64,000 bases of DNA. Source: Pseudoclavibacter terrae (GTDB lineage Bacteria > Actinomycetota > Actinomycetes > Actinomycetales > Microbacteriaceae). The stretch lies in the NCBI RefSeq assembly GCF_008831075.1, contig NZ_WBJX01000001.1, positions 726,647 through 790,646 on the forward strand. The letters run 5' to 3'. Positions 24,703-32,790 of this stretch are shown here, piece by piece. Made by a program: the position numbers and the translations under genes. The notes under the pieces are model-generated. The model was not told where the DNA came from and searched no databases. It saw only the letters and a program-made list of their open reading frames with translations. The stretch's first letter is position 1. Every line of letters starts with the position of its first letter.

Positions 24703-26475
24703 ATGACCTCCACACTCGAAGCAGTCGCGGGGGGGGGGGCCGCCCCCCCCCCCGCGACCCCGGCCGCGCCCAGGCGCGGCAAGCGCCCGGCTCCACGAAC
24801 GCGAGCACGCGCCGACCGCAGCGTCGTGATCCTCGGCCTCGCCGTCGCCCTCGTCCTCTTGCTGCTCATCGGCTACCCGGTCGTGCGCCTCCTCTCCGCG
24901 GCCTTCGCCCCGGACGGCCTCGCCGTGCTCGGCAGCATCGTCACCGACCCCGTCAACCACCGAATCATCCTCAACACCCTCACCCTCGGGCTCATCGTCG
25001 GCGTGGTGGGGACGATCATCGGCTTCCTGTTCGCCTTCGCCCAGGTGCGCGTCGCGTTCCGCGGCAAGCGAGCGCTGCACCTGCTCGCGATGGTCCCGAT
25101 CGTCGCACCACCCTTCGCGGTCGCGACCGCCGTCATCACGCTCTTCGGGCGCAACGGCGCGATCAGCAACGGCATCTTCGGCATCAAGGGCGACATCTAC
25201 GGCCTCACCGGCCTTGTGATCGTCCTCTCCCTCTCCTTCTTCCCTGTCGCCTACATGAACTTCCGGGGCATGCTCGAGTCGCTCGACCCGAGCCTCGACG
25301 AGGCCGCCGCCGGTCTCGGCGCGAGCAAGCTGAAGGTGTTCTTCTCCGTCACCATCCCCATGCTGGTCCCCGGCTTCGCCGGGTCATTCCTGCTGCTGTT
25401 CGTGGAGTCGATCGCCGACCTCGCAAACCCGCTCGTCCTGGGTGGTGACTACACGGTGCTCGCCAGCAGGGCGTACCTCGCGGTCACGGGCGACTACAAC
25501 ACGAGTGCCGGTGCCGCCTACTCGCTCACGATCCTCGTCCCGGCGCTCCTCGTGTTCCTCGTGCAGCGCTACTGGGTCTCCAAGCGCAGCGTCGTGACGG
25601 TGACGGGGAAGCCGACCGGGCGATCCGAGCAGATCACCGCCGCGAGCATCCGCGTGCCCATCCTCCTGCTCGTCGGGTCGATCAGTGCGCTCATCGTCAC
25701 CATCTACCTGACCGTGCTGTCCGGCGGCTTCATGAAGGTGCCAGGCGTCAACAACGAGTTCACCCTCGAGCACTTCCAGTTCGTGCTCACGGGCATCGGC
25801 TCGAAGGCGATGACCGACACCGCAACCCTGGCCCTCATCGCGGCACCCATCGCGGGTGTGCTCGGGATGCTCATCGCCTGGCTCGTGGTACGCAAGCTTC
25901 GGCGCACGGCCGGCATCCTCGACTTCGTCGGGATGCTCGGGCTCGCCGTGCCTGGCACGGTGCTCGGCATCGGCTACGCGCTCAGCTACATCACGCCCAC
26001 GACGATCTTCGGCGTGCAGATTCTGCCGGCGCTCGCGGGCGGCAGCGCCGCCTTCGCCGGTGGCATCGCGATCGTGATGGTCTACATCACGAGATCGCTG
26101 CCGTCCGGTCAGCGCTCGGGCATCGCAGCGCTGAACCAGATCCACCCCGCCATCGAGGAGGCCTCAACCTCGCTCGGCGCGGGATCCGGCACGACGTTCC
26201 GCAAGGTCACGCTGCCGCTCATCCAGTCGGCCCTCCTCACTGGCCTCACGTTCGCCTTCGCGCGGTCGATGACAACCCTGTCGCCCATCGTGTTCCTGAC
26301 CACGCCCGGCATCAAGATCATGACCTCGCAGATCCTCGCCGAGGTCGACTCGGGCCGATTCGGGAACGCGTTCGCGTACTGCACGGTGCTCATCCTCATC
26401 GTGCTGACGCTCATCCTCATCATCAACTTCCTCGTCCGAAAGGTGATCTTCCGTGGTCGCACACACCGTCGTTGA
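24703..26475 (+). CDS. ABC transporter permease, fused two-domain (FbpB/AfuB-like)
   Basis: 590 residues with about 12 membrane helices in two homologous halves. Each half carries the loop that docks on the ATPase: SLDEAAAGLGASKLKVF (about 205) and AIEEASTSLGAGSGTTFRKV (about 485). It forms the complete pore for the binding protein and ATPase on either side. The N-terminal cytoplasmic tail (1-38) is odd: codons 9-18 are built from runs of 11 G and 11 C that translate as AGGGAAPPPA and form a perfect hairpin. One base gained or lost there would shift the frame and abolish the protein. The ATPase start lies inside its last 23 bases. Confidence 0.9.
   Translation: MTSTLEAVAGGGAAPPPATPAAPRRGKRPAPRTRARADRSVVILGLAVALVLLLLIGYPVVRLLSAAFAPDGLAVLGSIVTDPVNHRIILNTLTLGLIVGVVGTIIGFLFAFAQVRVAFRGKRALHLLAMVPIVAPPFAVATAVITLFGRNGAISNGIFGIKGDIYGLTGLVIVLSLSFFPVAYMNFRGMLESLDPSLDEAAAGLGASKLKVFFSVTIPMLVPGFAGSFLLLFVESIADLANPLVLGGDYTVLASRAYLAVTGDYNTSAGAAYSLTILVPALLVFLVQRYWVSKRSVVTVTGKPTGRSEQITAASIRVPILLLVGSISALIVTIYLTVLSGGFMKVPGVNNEFTLEHFQFVLTGIGSKAMTDTATLALIAAPIAGVLGMLIAWLVVRKLRRTAGILDFVGMLGLAVPGTVLGIGYALSYITPTTIFGVQILPALAGGSAAFAGGIAIVMVYITRSLPSGQRSGIAALNQIHPAIEEASTSLGAGSGTTFRKVTLPLIQSALLTGLTFAFARSMTTLSPIVFLTTPGIKIMTSQILAEVDSGRFGNAFAYCTVLILIVLTLILIINFLVRKVIFRGRTHRR
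24724..24758. repeat. G11/C11 homopolymer inverted repeat inside the permease gene
   Basis: GTCGC plus 11 G (24724-24739), the loop CCG, then 11 C plus GCGAC (24743-24758): a 16-bp perfect hairpin made largely of homopolymer, 21 bases after the permease ATG. It is a candidate slippage (phase-variation) site, or a place where the sequence itself may be wrong. Confidence 0.9.
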
Positions 26476-27640
26476 CTCCGTCGATGGCCTCGCCGAGGCC
26501 GTCGGCATCGACCCAGAGGCCGCGCTCGGCCGCATCACGCTCCGCAAGCTGACGAAGCGGTACGGCGCGAAAGCGGACGACCCGCTCGCGGTCGACTCCA
26601 TCGACCTGGAGATCGAGCCTGGCGAGTTCATCACGCTCCTCGGCCCGTCCGGCTGCGGCAAGACCTCGACGCTGCGCATGATCGCCGGCTTCGAGGAGCC
26701 GACCTCCGGCGAGCTGGAACTCGACGGTGCGGACATGATCCGCGTCGCCCCCAACCAGCGACCCATGTCGATGGTGTTCCAGTCGTACGCGCTGTTCCCG
26801 CATCTGTCGGTGCGCGAGAACGTCTCGTACGGGCTGAAGCTCAAGAAGATGCCGGCGGCGCGGATGCGCGAGGAGGTCGACACCGTCCTCACGATCATGA
26901 ACCTCATGAACTTCGCCGACCGTGCCCCGCACCAGCTCTCGGGCGGCCAGCAGCAGCGCGTCGCCCTCGCCAGAGCCCTGGTCATGCGGCCGAAGGTGCT
27001 CCTCTTCGACGAGCCCCTGTCGAACCTCGACGCGAAGCTGCGCGTGCTCATGCGCAACGAGATCCGGCGCCTCCAGCGTCGCCTCGGCATCACGAGCATC
27101 TTCGTCACCCACGACCAGGATGAGGCGATGACGCTCTCCGACCGGATCGTCGTGATGAACCGAGGCCGGATCGAGCAGGTGGACGTGCCGGACACCGTCT
27201 ACCGCCGCCCGGAGTCGGTGTTCGTGGCCGACTTCATCGGCCGGGCCACGTTCCTCGACGCCACCCTGCTCGCCGAGCCGAGCAACGGCCGAGCACGCGT
27301 CGTCGCGCTCGGCCGCGAGTTCGAGACCGACTGCCAGGACGGGGTCACGATCGACACCGAGGTGCTGCTCATGATCAGGCCGGAGTCGGTTCGCCTCTCC
27401 GAGCGGGTGGATGCGGCAGACGTGCACGGGGACATCGGTCGCGTGCTCAACGCGATCTTCCACGGCGACAGCGTCGAGTACGAGATCGAGACGGACACCG
27501 GCACCATCGTCGCGCAGGTGTCCGACCCGTCCGTCGAGGACATCCTCCGGCCTATGGACTGCGTCCGCGTCAGCATCGCACCTGACCGCGGCTGGCTGCT
27601 GCCGAAGACCGACTACGAGGAGGACGCCGCAAGGCACTAG
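26453..27640 (+). CDS. ABC transporter ATP-binding protein, FbpC/PotA-like
   Basis: 395 residues. Walker A GPSGCGKT (64-71), Q-loop MVFQSYALFPHLSV, signature [15 protein letters not shown], Walker B VLLFDEPLSNLD and switch His in VTHDQDEAM. The C-terminal about 130 residues form the TOBE-type regulatory domain of this subfamily. GTG 26453 follows AAAGG and overlaps the permease end by 23 bases, so translation is coupled. Supplies energy for the transporter encoded just upstream. A strong hairpin follows the stop. Confidence 0.93.
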   Translation: MVAHTVVDSVDGLAEAVGIDPEAALGRITLRKLTKRYGAKADDPLAVDSIDLEIEPGEFITLLGPSGCGKTSTLRMIAGFEEPTSGELELDGADMIRVAPNQRPMSMVFQSYALFPHLSVRENVSYGLKLKKMPAARMREEVDTVLTIMNLMNFADRAPHQLSGGQQQRVALARALVMRPKVLLFDEPLSNLDAKLRVLMRNEIRRLQRRLGITSIFVTHDQDEAMTLSDRIVVMNRGRIEQVDVPDTVYRRPESVFVADFIGRATFLDATLLAEPSNGRARVVALGREFETDCQDGVTIDTEVLLMIRPESVRLSERVDAADVHGDIGRVLNAIFHGDSVEYEIETDTGTIVAQVSDPSVEDILRPMDCVRVSIAPDRGWLLPKTDYEEDAARH

Positions 27641-27659
27641 TCACGTCGGCACCGTGAAC

Positions 27660-27695
27660 TCGGGCCGTCTGCTCCTCTTGGAGCGGGCGGCCCGA
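27660..27695 (+). terminator. Terminator of the ABC transport operon
   Basis: A 16-bp stem (27660-27675 with 27680-27695) holds two G-U pairs in the rightward transcript, closes on a TCTT loop and is followed by TTTCC. Confidence 0.8.
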
Positions 27696-27706
27696 TTTCC
27701 GTCGCG

Positions 27707-27761
27707 GCGCCCACGTGGGCGCTCCGCGCGAGGCCGTCACCCGTATCCGAACGGCTATAGT
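27707..27761 (+). promoter_or_regulatory. 16-bp palindrome and promoter of the lacI-type gene
   Basis: GCGCCCACGTGGGCGC (27707-27722) is a perfect palindrome. A good -10 box TATAGT (27756-27761) ends 7 bases before the ATG at 27769, so the mRNA is probably leaderless. The palindrome lies 46 bp upstream of the start and could be an operator; its lack of a loop makes a terminator unlikely. Confidence 0.45.
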
Positions 27762-27768
27762 CGCGATC

Positions 27769-28791
27769 ATGGAGCCAGAAGACACCTCGCCCGTTGGCAT
27801 GGCCGGCATCGCCGCCGCCGCGGGCGTCTCCGTCTCCACCGTCTCCCGGGCGCTCAGCGGCGTGCCCGGCGTCTCCACGGCGAAGCGCGCGGAGATCCGC
27901 AGGATCGCGCGAGCCCAGGGGTACCTGGCCGACGACATCGGCCGAGAGCAGAACCGGGACGCGCGAACCGCCGGGCGGATCACGGCTGTCATCCCAGAGC
28001 CCGACCGATGGGTCTTCGGCTCCATCCTCGCTGGGTTGCACGACGTGCTCACCCCGACGGGCGCGACGCTCACCGTCTACCAGGGGCTCTCCGGGCGCGA
28101 GCGGGCGAAGCTCTTCGAAGCCACCGCGCTCTCCCGCAGCAGCGACGTCGTGGTGCTCGTGCCGATGCCGCATCGCATGCCGGTCCCTGACGTGCGACGC
28201 CTCGGCGTTCCCGTCGTCGTGGCGGGATCCGTCGTCGAGGGCATCGCGAGCGTCGGCATCGACGACGTCGTCGTCGGCCAGCAGGCCACGAACTCCCTCA
28301 TCAACGGCGGATGCACGAGCATCGTCTACGCGTCGAGCACCGACCACGAGGGCACGCCCGGCAACGCCTCCCGCCGCCGGGCAGAGGGCTTCGAGTCGCG
28401 CATGCAGCGAGCCGGACTCGATCCGAGCTGGCAGGTGCAGGTGCCGTTCGGCCCGACGGCGGGCCAGGTCGCCGCGGAGCAGCTGCTGGCGGGGGAGCGC
28501 TTGCCCGACGCGGTCTTCGCGTCGTCCGACGATCTCGCCTCCGGCATGCTGTCCGCGTTCCGCAAGGCCGGGGTCAGGATCCCGCAGGACCTCTCGATCA
28601 TCGGCGTCGACGACAGCCCCATCGCCAGCCTCATGCACCTCACCACGATCGCGCAGCCTGCTCGCCAGCAGGGACACCTGGCCGCGTCGATGGCGTTGCG
28701 TGCCCTGCAGGGCGACCTGACGAGCGAGGCGGTCACGCTCGAGACGCGCCTCGTCATCCGCGAATCGACGGGGCACCCGACCGCGAGATAG
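27769..28791 (+). CDS. LacI-family transcriptional regulator of the trehalose genes
   Basis: 340 residues. The N-terminal helix-turn-helix is MAGIAAAAGVSVSTVSRAL (about 11-29), with hinge VPGVSTAKRAEI, then a periplasmic-binding-like effector domain ending SIIGVDDSPIASLMHLTTI. The start ATG 27769 fits the leaderless promoter. It stands directly before trehalose-6-phosphate hydrolase and the PTS permease, so it is most likely their repressor, with trehalose-6-phosphate or trehalose as inducer (inference). A likely operator with a central CG, TTGCGCAA, lies before the hydrolase gene. Confidence 0.88.
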   Translation: MEPEDTSPVGMAGIAAAAGVSVSTVSRALSGVPGVSTAKRAEIRRIARAQGYLADDIGREQNRDARTAGRITAVIPEPDRWVFGSILAGLHDVLTPTGATLTVYQGLSGRERAKLFEATALSRSSDVVVLVPMPHRMPVPDVRRLGVPVVVAGSVVEGIASVGIDDVVVGQQATNSLINGGCTSIVYASSTDHEGTPGNASRRRAEGFESRMQRAGLDPSWQVQVPFGPTAGQVAAEQLLAGERLPDAVFASSDDLASGMLSAFRKAGVRIPQDLSIIGVDDSPIASLMHLTTIAQPARQQGHLAASMALRALQGDLTSEAVTLETRLVIRESTGHPTAR

Positions 28792-28809
28792 CGCACGCTT
28801 CGCGGTATT

Positions 28810-28824
28810 GCGGGGTGCCCCCGC
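28810..28824 (+). terminator. Short GC hairpin after the lacI-type gene
   Basis: GCGGGG-TGC-CCCCGC (28810-28824) followed by TTGTT. Probably ends the regulator transcript before the hydrolase promoter. Confidence 0.55.
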
Positions 28825-28890
28825 TTGTTGCGCAAAGACACGCAACAGTCACGCAACCGCGCCGAATCGCGTCGACCGCGGTCCTAGGCT
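28825..28890 (+). promoter_or_regulatory. Operator-promoter region of the trehalose operon
   Basis: TTGCGCAA (28828-28835) is a palindrome with the central CG typical of LacI-family operators. GCAA recurs at 28832, 28842 and 28853, about one helical turn apart (GCAAAGACAC, GCAACAGTCAC, GCAACC). A -10-like TAGGCT (28885-28890) ends 7 bases before the hydrolase ATG at 28898, so this mRNA too looks leaderless. Confidence 0.5.
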
Positions 28891-28897
28891 TCTGCCG

Positions 28898-30577
28898 ATG
28901 CGTACTGAATCCAACGGCGGCTTCCAGCAGAGCACCGTCTACCAGATCTACCCGAAGTCCTTCCTCGACTCCACGGGCAGCGGCGTCGGCGACCTCCGCG
29001 GTGTGATCCGGAAGATCCCGTACATCGCGTCGCTCGGCGTCGACATGGTCTGGTTCAACCCGTTCTTCGCGTCGCCGCAGGCCGACAACGGCTACGACAT
29101 CTCCGACTACTACCGCATCGACCCCGAGATGGGCACGATGGCGGACTTCGAGGAGCTCGTCGCCGGCCTCAAGGCAGAGGGCATCGACGTGATGCTCGAC
29201 ATGGTGCTCAACCACACGTCGACGGAGCACGAGTGGTTCCAGCGGGCGCTCGCGGGCGACGACGAGTACCGCGACTTCTACTTCGTGCGGCCGGCGGGCG
29301 AAGACGGCGGCCCCCCGAACAACTGGGTCTCGAAGTTCGGGGGAGTGGCGTGGGACCGCTTCGGTGACACCGACGAGTACTACCTGCACCTCTTCGACCG
29401 CACGCAGGCGGACCTCAACTGGCACAACCCTCGGGTGCGCCTCGAGATGGCCAAGATCGTCGAGTTCTGGCGCCTGAAGGGCGTGCGCGGCTTCCGCTTC
29501 GACGTCATCAACCTCATCTCCAAGCCCATCGACCTGCCCTCGGCGCCCGAGGGTGCCGACGACCGGTACCTGTACACCGACGGCGAGCTCGTCACGACGT
29601 TCCTGCGCGAGCTGGCGGAGGCCTCCTACGGCAGGGACGCCGGATGCGTCACGGTCGGCGAGATGTCCTCGACCTCGATCGAGCGGTGCGTCGAGTACTC
29701 GCATCCCGAATCGGGGGCCCTCTCCATGGTGTTCAACTTCCACCACCTCAAGGTCGACTACATCGACGGCAAGAAGTGGTCGGTCGGGCGCTTCGAGCTC
29801 GACGACCTGCGCCGCGTGCTCATGGAATGGGCCGACGGGATGCAGGCTGGCGGCGGCTGGAACGCGCTGTTCTGGAACAACCACGACCAGCCCCGCGCGC
29901 TCAACCGCTTCGGCGACGCGGGCCGGTTCCGGGTCGAGTCGGCGATGATGCACGCCACGCTCCTGCACCTGTTCCGCGGCACGCCGTACGTGTACATGGG
30001 GGAGGAGATCGGCATGACCGACCCCGAGTACACGTCGATCGACGACTACGTCGACGTGGAGGCGGTCAACGCGCACACGGCGCTCGTCGGCACCGGCATG
30101 TCCGACGAGGATGCGCTGCAGATCGTCCGCGCGAAGGCCAGAGACAACGCCCGCGCCCCCATGCAGTGGGAGCCCGGCCCAACCGCCGGCTTCACCTCGG
30201 GCACGCCGTGGCTCCGGCCCACGAACGCAGACCTCATCAACGTGGCTGCCGAGGAACGGAACGGGCGCATCCTGCCCCACTACCGCCGGCTCATCGAGCT
30301 GCGGAAGGCGCACATGGTCATCAGCCACGGCCAGATAGCCGGGTATGCGCCACAGCACCCGCACGTCTTCGCCTACGAGCGCACGCTCGGCGAGACGCGC
30401 CTGCTCGTCCTGGCGAACTTCCTCGACAGCCCGACGCGCATCGACGTGCCGGCCGAGTTCACCTCGGGTCGCGTGCTCGTCTCCACCACCGACCGCGCCA
30501 CCGCACCGAGCTCGCCCGACGTCGAGCTCGCGCCGTACGAGGCGCTCGCGATCCTCTTCGAACCTTCCGAACGCTAG
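28898..30577 (+). CDS. treC: Alpha-glucosidase, probable trehalose-6-phosphate hydrolase (GH13)
   Basis: 559 residues of the alpha-amylase family. Conserved regions: DMVLNHTSTEHEWF (about 101-114), nucleophile Asp202 in GFRFDVINL, acid/base Glu255 in TVGEMSS and Asp330 in WNNHDQPR, with the C-terminal beta-domain after about 480. The sequence SVGDLRGVIRKIPYIASLGV-like start (30-49) and RGTPYVYMGEEIGM fit TreC/oligo-1,6-glucosidase enzymes. The adjacent PTS permease with phosphotransfer domains and the LacI regulator favour hydrolysis of trehalose-6-phosphate to glucose and glucose-6-phosphate. Sucrose-6- or maltose-6-phosphate cannot be excluded. ATG 28898 is set by the leaderless promoter; longer frames upstream overlap the operator. 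Confidence 0.88.
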   Translation: MRTESNGGFQQSTVYQIYPKSFLDSTGSGVGDLRGVIRKIPYIASLGVDMVWFNPFFASPQADNGYDISDYYRIDPEMGTMADFEELVAGLKAEGIDVMLDMVLNHTSTEHEWFQRALAGDDEYRDFYFVRPAGEDGGPPNNWVSKFGGVAWDRFGDTDEYYLHLFDRTQADLNWHNPRVRLEMAKIVEFWRLKGVRGFRFDVINLISKPIDLPSAPEGADDRYLYTDGELVTTFLRELAEASYGRDAGCVTVGEMSSTSIERCVEYSHPESGALSMVFNFHHLKVDYIDGKKWSVGRFELDDLRRVLMEWADGMQAGGGWNALFWNNHDQPRALNRFGDAGRFRVESAMMHATLLHLFRGTPYVYMGEEIGMTDPEYTSIDDYVDVEAVNAHTALVGTGMSDEDALQIVRAKARDNARAPMQWEPGPTAGFTSGTPWLRPTNADLINVAAEERNGRILPHYRRLIELRKAHMVISHGQIAGYAPQHPHVFAYERTLGETRLLVLANFLDSPTRIDVPAEFTSGRVLVSTTDRATAPSSPDVELAPYEALAILFEPSER

Positions 30578-30585
30578 GAGCAGCA

Positions 30586-32661
30586 ATGTCCCAGACCGAA
30601 CTCAGCGGAGGCATCGTCGCGCCGCTCGCCGGCACGATGGTCGCCATCACCGATGTCCCAGACCCCATGTTCGCCTCGAAGGCCATGGGTGATGGGTTCG
30701 CCGTCGCGCCCAACGCAGACGATGTCGTCGCGCCGTGCAGCGGAACCGTCATCATGGTCGCCAAGACCGCTCACGCCTTCGGGATCCGGACTGACGACGG
30801 CCTCGAGGTGCTCGTGCACATGGGCATCGACACGGTCGAGCTCGAGGGAGCGCCCTTCTCGATGCACGTCGACGTCGACGACCGCGTCGAGGCCGGCCAG
30901 CCGCTCGGACGCATGGACCTCGCCGCCGTCGAAGCCGCGGGCAAGAGCACCATGACCATGGTGATCTTCCTCAACCTGGCCCAGAAGAAGGGCTCCGTCG
31001 AAGCTGCGACCGGCCCCATCGGGCTCGGCGAGCGGGCTGCGACCCTCGACATCCCCGAGCAGGATGCGCCAGCGCCGGCGGCGGCGGCACCCTCGGAGGC
31101 GTCGGCGCAGGGCGCGGCTTCGCCCGCGACTGCGAAGACCGCCGTGGCCACCGGGCACGCCTCCGGCGCGACCGGATTCGACGCCCTCGCCTACGACATC
31201 GTCGAGGGCATCGGCGGCAAGGACAACGTCCGCAACGTCGTCCACTGCATCACGCGCGTGCGCTTCACGCTGAAGGACGCGGAAGCGGCCAACGACGACC
31301 TCGTCAAGAACCTCGACGGCGTCATCGACGTCATCAAGGCAGGCGGCCAGTACCAGGTCGTCATCGGCCCGGCCGTGGAAGACGTCTACGACGCCGTGGT
31401 CCGTGTCATCGGCGGCACGGGGGAGGCCTCGCCTGACGACGAGCCGGTCGAGCGGCCGACGACCATCGTCGGCTGGTTCCAGTTCGGCTTCAGCTCGCTC
31501 ATCGGCGTCATCACCGGCTCGATGATCCCCGTGATCGGGCTGCTCGCCGCATCCGGAATCCTGAAGGGCATCCTCGCGCTGCTGACGCAGTTCGGCGTGG
31601 TGGAGAGCGACAGCTCGACGTACGCGCTCATCGACGCGATGTCGTCGTCGATGTTCTACTTCCTGCCCATCATCATCGGGTTCACGGCGGCACGCAGGTT
31701 CGGCTCCGACCCCATCATCGTCGCCATCATCGGCGGCGTGCTCGTGTTCCCCTCCGTCGTCTCGATGTCGGACCCTGCGGCCGATGGGTACACGGTCGTC
31801 AGCCAGCTCGGGAACACGATCTTCAACGCCGACTTCTTCGGCATCCCCGTGGCGCTCCCGCAGGGCAACGCCTACGCGTACTCGATCTTCCCGATCATCG
31901 TCGCCGCCTACCTCGCGTCACTGCTCGAGCCGCAGCTCAAGAAGCACATCCCGGCGGTCGTTCGGATGATCTTCGCGCCGCTGCTCGAGGTCTTCATCAT
32001 CTCGACCGTCATGCTCGTGGTCTTCGGCCCCATCATCATGACCATCTCGGGCGGCATCGCGAACGGCATCAACGGCGTGCTCGAGGTCAACTACGCCATC
32101 GCGGGCCTCATCATCGGCGCCCTCTACCAGTGCCTCGTCATCTTCGGCCTGCACTGGGCGGTCATCCCGCTCGTCGCCTCGCAGATCGCGATCGACGGCT
32201 CGTCGCCGCTCAACGCGATCATCTCGGCGACCATGGTGGCGCAGGGTGGCGGCGCGCTGGCGATCTGGATCCGCACGCGCAGCCAGAAGATCAAGACGCT
32301 CGCGGGCCCCGCGACCATCTCGGCGTTCTGCGGCATCACGGAACCGGCGATGTACGGCTTGAACCTCAAGTACGGTCGGGTCTTCATCACCGCGTCCGCC
32401 GGTGGCGCGGTCGGCGGCTTCCTCACTGGTCTCATGGATGTGAACATGTACGGCTTCACGGGAGCGTTCGTCGGCTTCCCGTCGTTCGTGAACCCTGCCG
32501 GGCTGGACCACAGCTTCTTCGGGTTCCTCATCGCCTCCACGGCTGCACTCGTGGTCTCGTTCACGCTCACCTACTTCTTCGGGTACAGCGACGACGACCT
32601 CGAGACGGAACGCGCCGTCAAGAAGGTTCGCCTCGGGAAGCGGGAGCCCGCCGGCGTCTAG
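30586..32661 (+). CDS. PTS transporter, EIIA-EIIB-EIIC in one chain (trehalose/glucoside type)
   Basis: 691 residues. The N-terminus is a glucose-type EIIA with the phospho-acceptor His78 in VLVHMGIDTV; an Ala/Pro-rich linker (about 160-190) follows. Next is EIIB with Cys221 in VVHCITRVRFTL, and then the membrane EIIC with about ten helices and GITEPAMYGLNLKYG. It takes up a sugar, probably trehalose, and phosphorylates it using HPr. The order A-B-C is less common: in many members EIIA is at the C-terminus or a separate gene. ATG 30586 follows TAGGAG, 8 bases after the hydrolase stop, so the two genes form one operon. It requires EI and HPr elsewhere. Confidence 0.9.
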   Translation: MSQTELSGGIVAPLAGTMVAITDVPDPMFASKAMGDGFAVAPNADDVVAPCSGTVIMVAKTAHAFGIRTDDGLEVLVHMGIDTVELEGAPFSMHVDVDDRVEAGQPLGRMDLAAVEAAGKSTMTMVIFLNLAQKKGSVEAATGPIGLGERAATLDIPEQDAPAPAAAAPSEASAQGAASPATAKTAVATGHASGATGFDALAYDIVEGIGGKDNVRNVVHCITRVRFTLKDAEAANDDLVKNLDGVIDVIKAGGQYQVVIGPAVEDVYDAVVRVIGGTGEASPDDEPVERPTTIVGWFQFGFSSLIGVITGSMIPVIGLLAASGILKGILALLTQFGVVESDSSTYALIDAMSSSMFYFLPIIIGFTAARRFGSDPIIVAIIGGVLVFPSVVSMSDPAADGYTVVSQLGNTIFNADFFGIPVALPQGNAYAYSIFPIIVAAYLASLLEPQLKKHIPAVVRMIFAPLLEVFIISTVMLVVFGPIIMTISGGIANGINGVLEVNYAIAGLIIGALYQCLVIFGLHWAVIPLVASQIAIDGSSPLNAIISATMVAQGGGALAIWIRTRSQKIKTLAGPATISAFCGITEPAMYGLNLKYGRVFITASAGGAVGGFLTGLMDVNMYGFTGAFVGFPSFVNPAGLDHSFFGFLIASTAALVVSFTLTYFFGYSDDDLETERAVKKVRLGKREPAGV

Positions 32662-32665
32662 AGTT

Positions 32666-32695
32666 CCCGCGCCGCCACGTCGTTGGCGGCGCGGG
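32666..32695 (+). terminator. Terminator after the PTS gene
   Basis: A 12-bp perfect stem (32666-32677 with 32684-32695) and a 6-base loop lie immediately after the PTS stop codon. Confidence 0.75.
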
Positions 32696-32709
32696 GCGAC
32701 AGAGCGGAG

Positions 32710-32757
32710 ACCCCGGTGGTCACCTCGAGGATGCGCCCTCGAGGTGGACACCGGGGT
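32710..32757. terminator. Bidirectional terminator between convergent genes
   Basis: 21-base arms (32710-32730 with 32737-32757, two internal mismatches) and a 6-base loop sit between the rightward PTS gene and the leftward MFS gene. Works in either direction as drawn. Confidence 0.7.
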
Positions 32758-32790
32758 TCTTCGGTTGAACGAGGCGGCACTGACCGGCGA

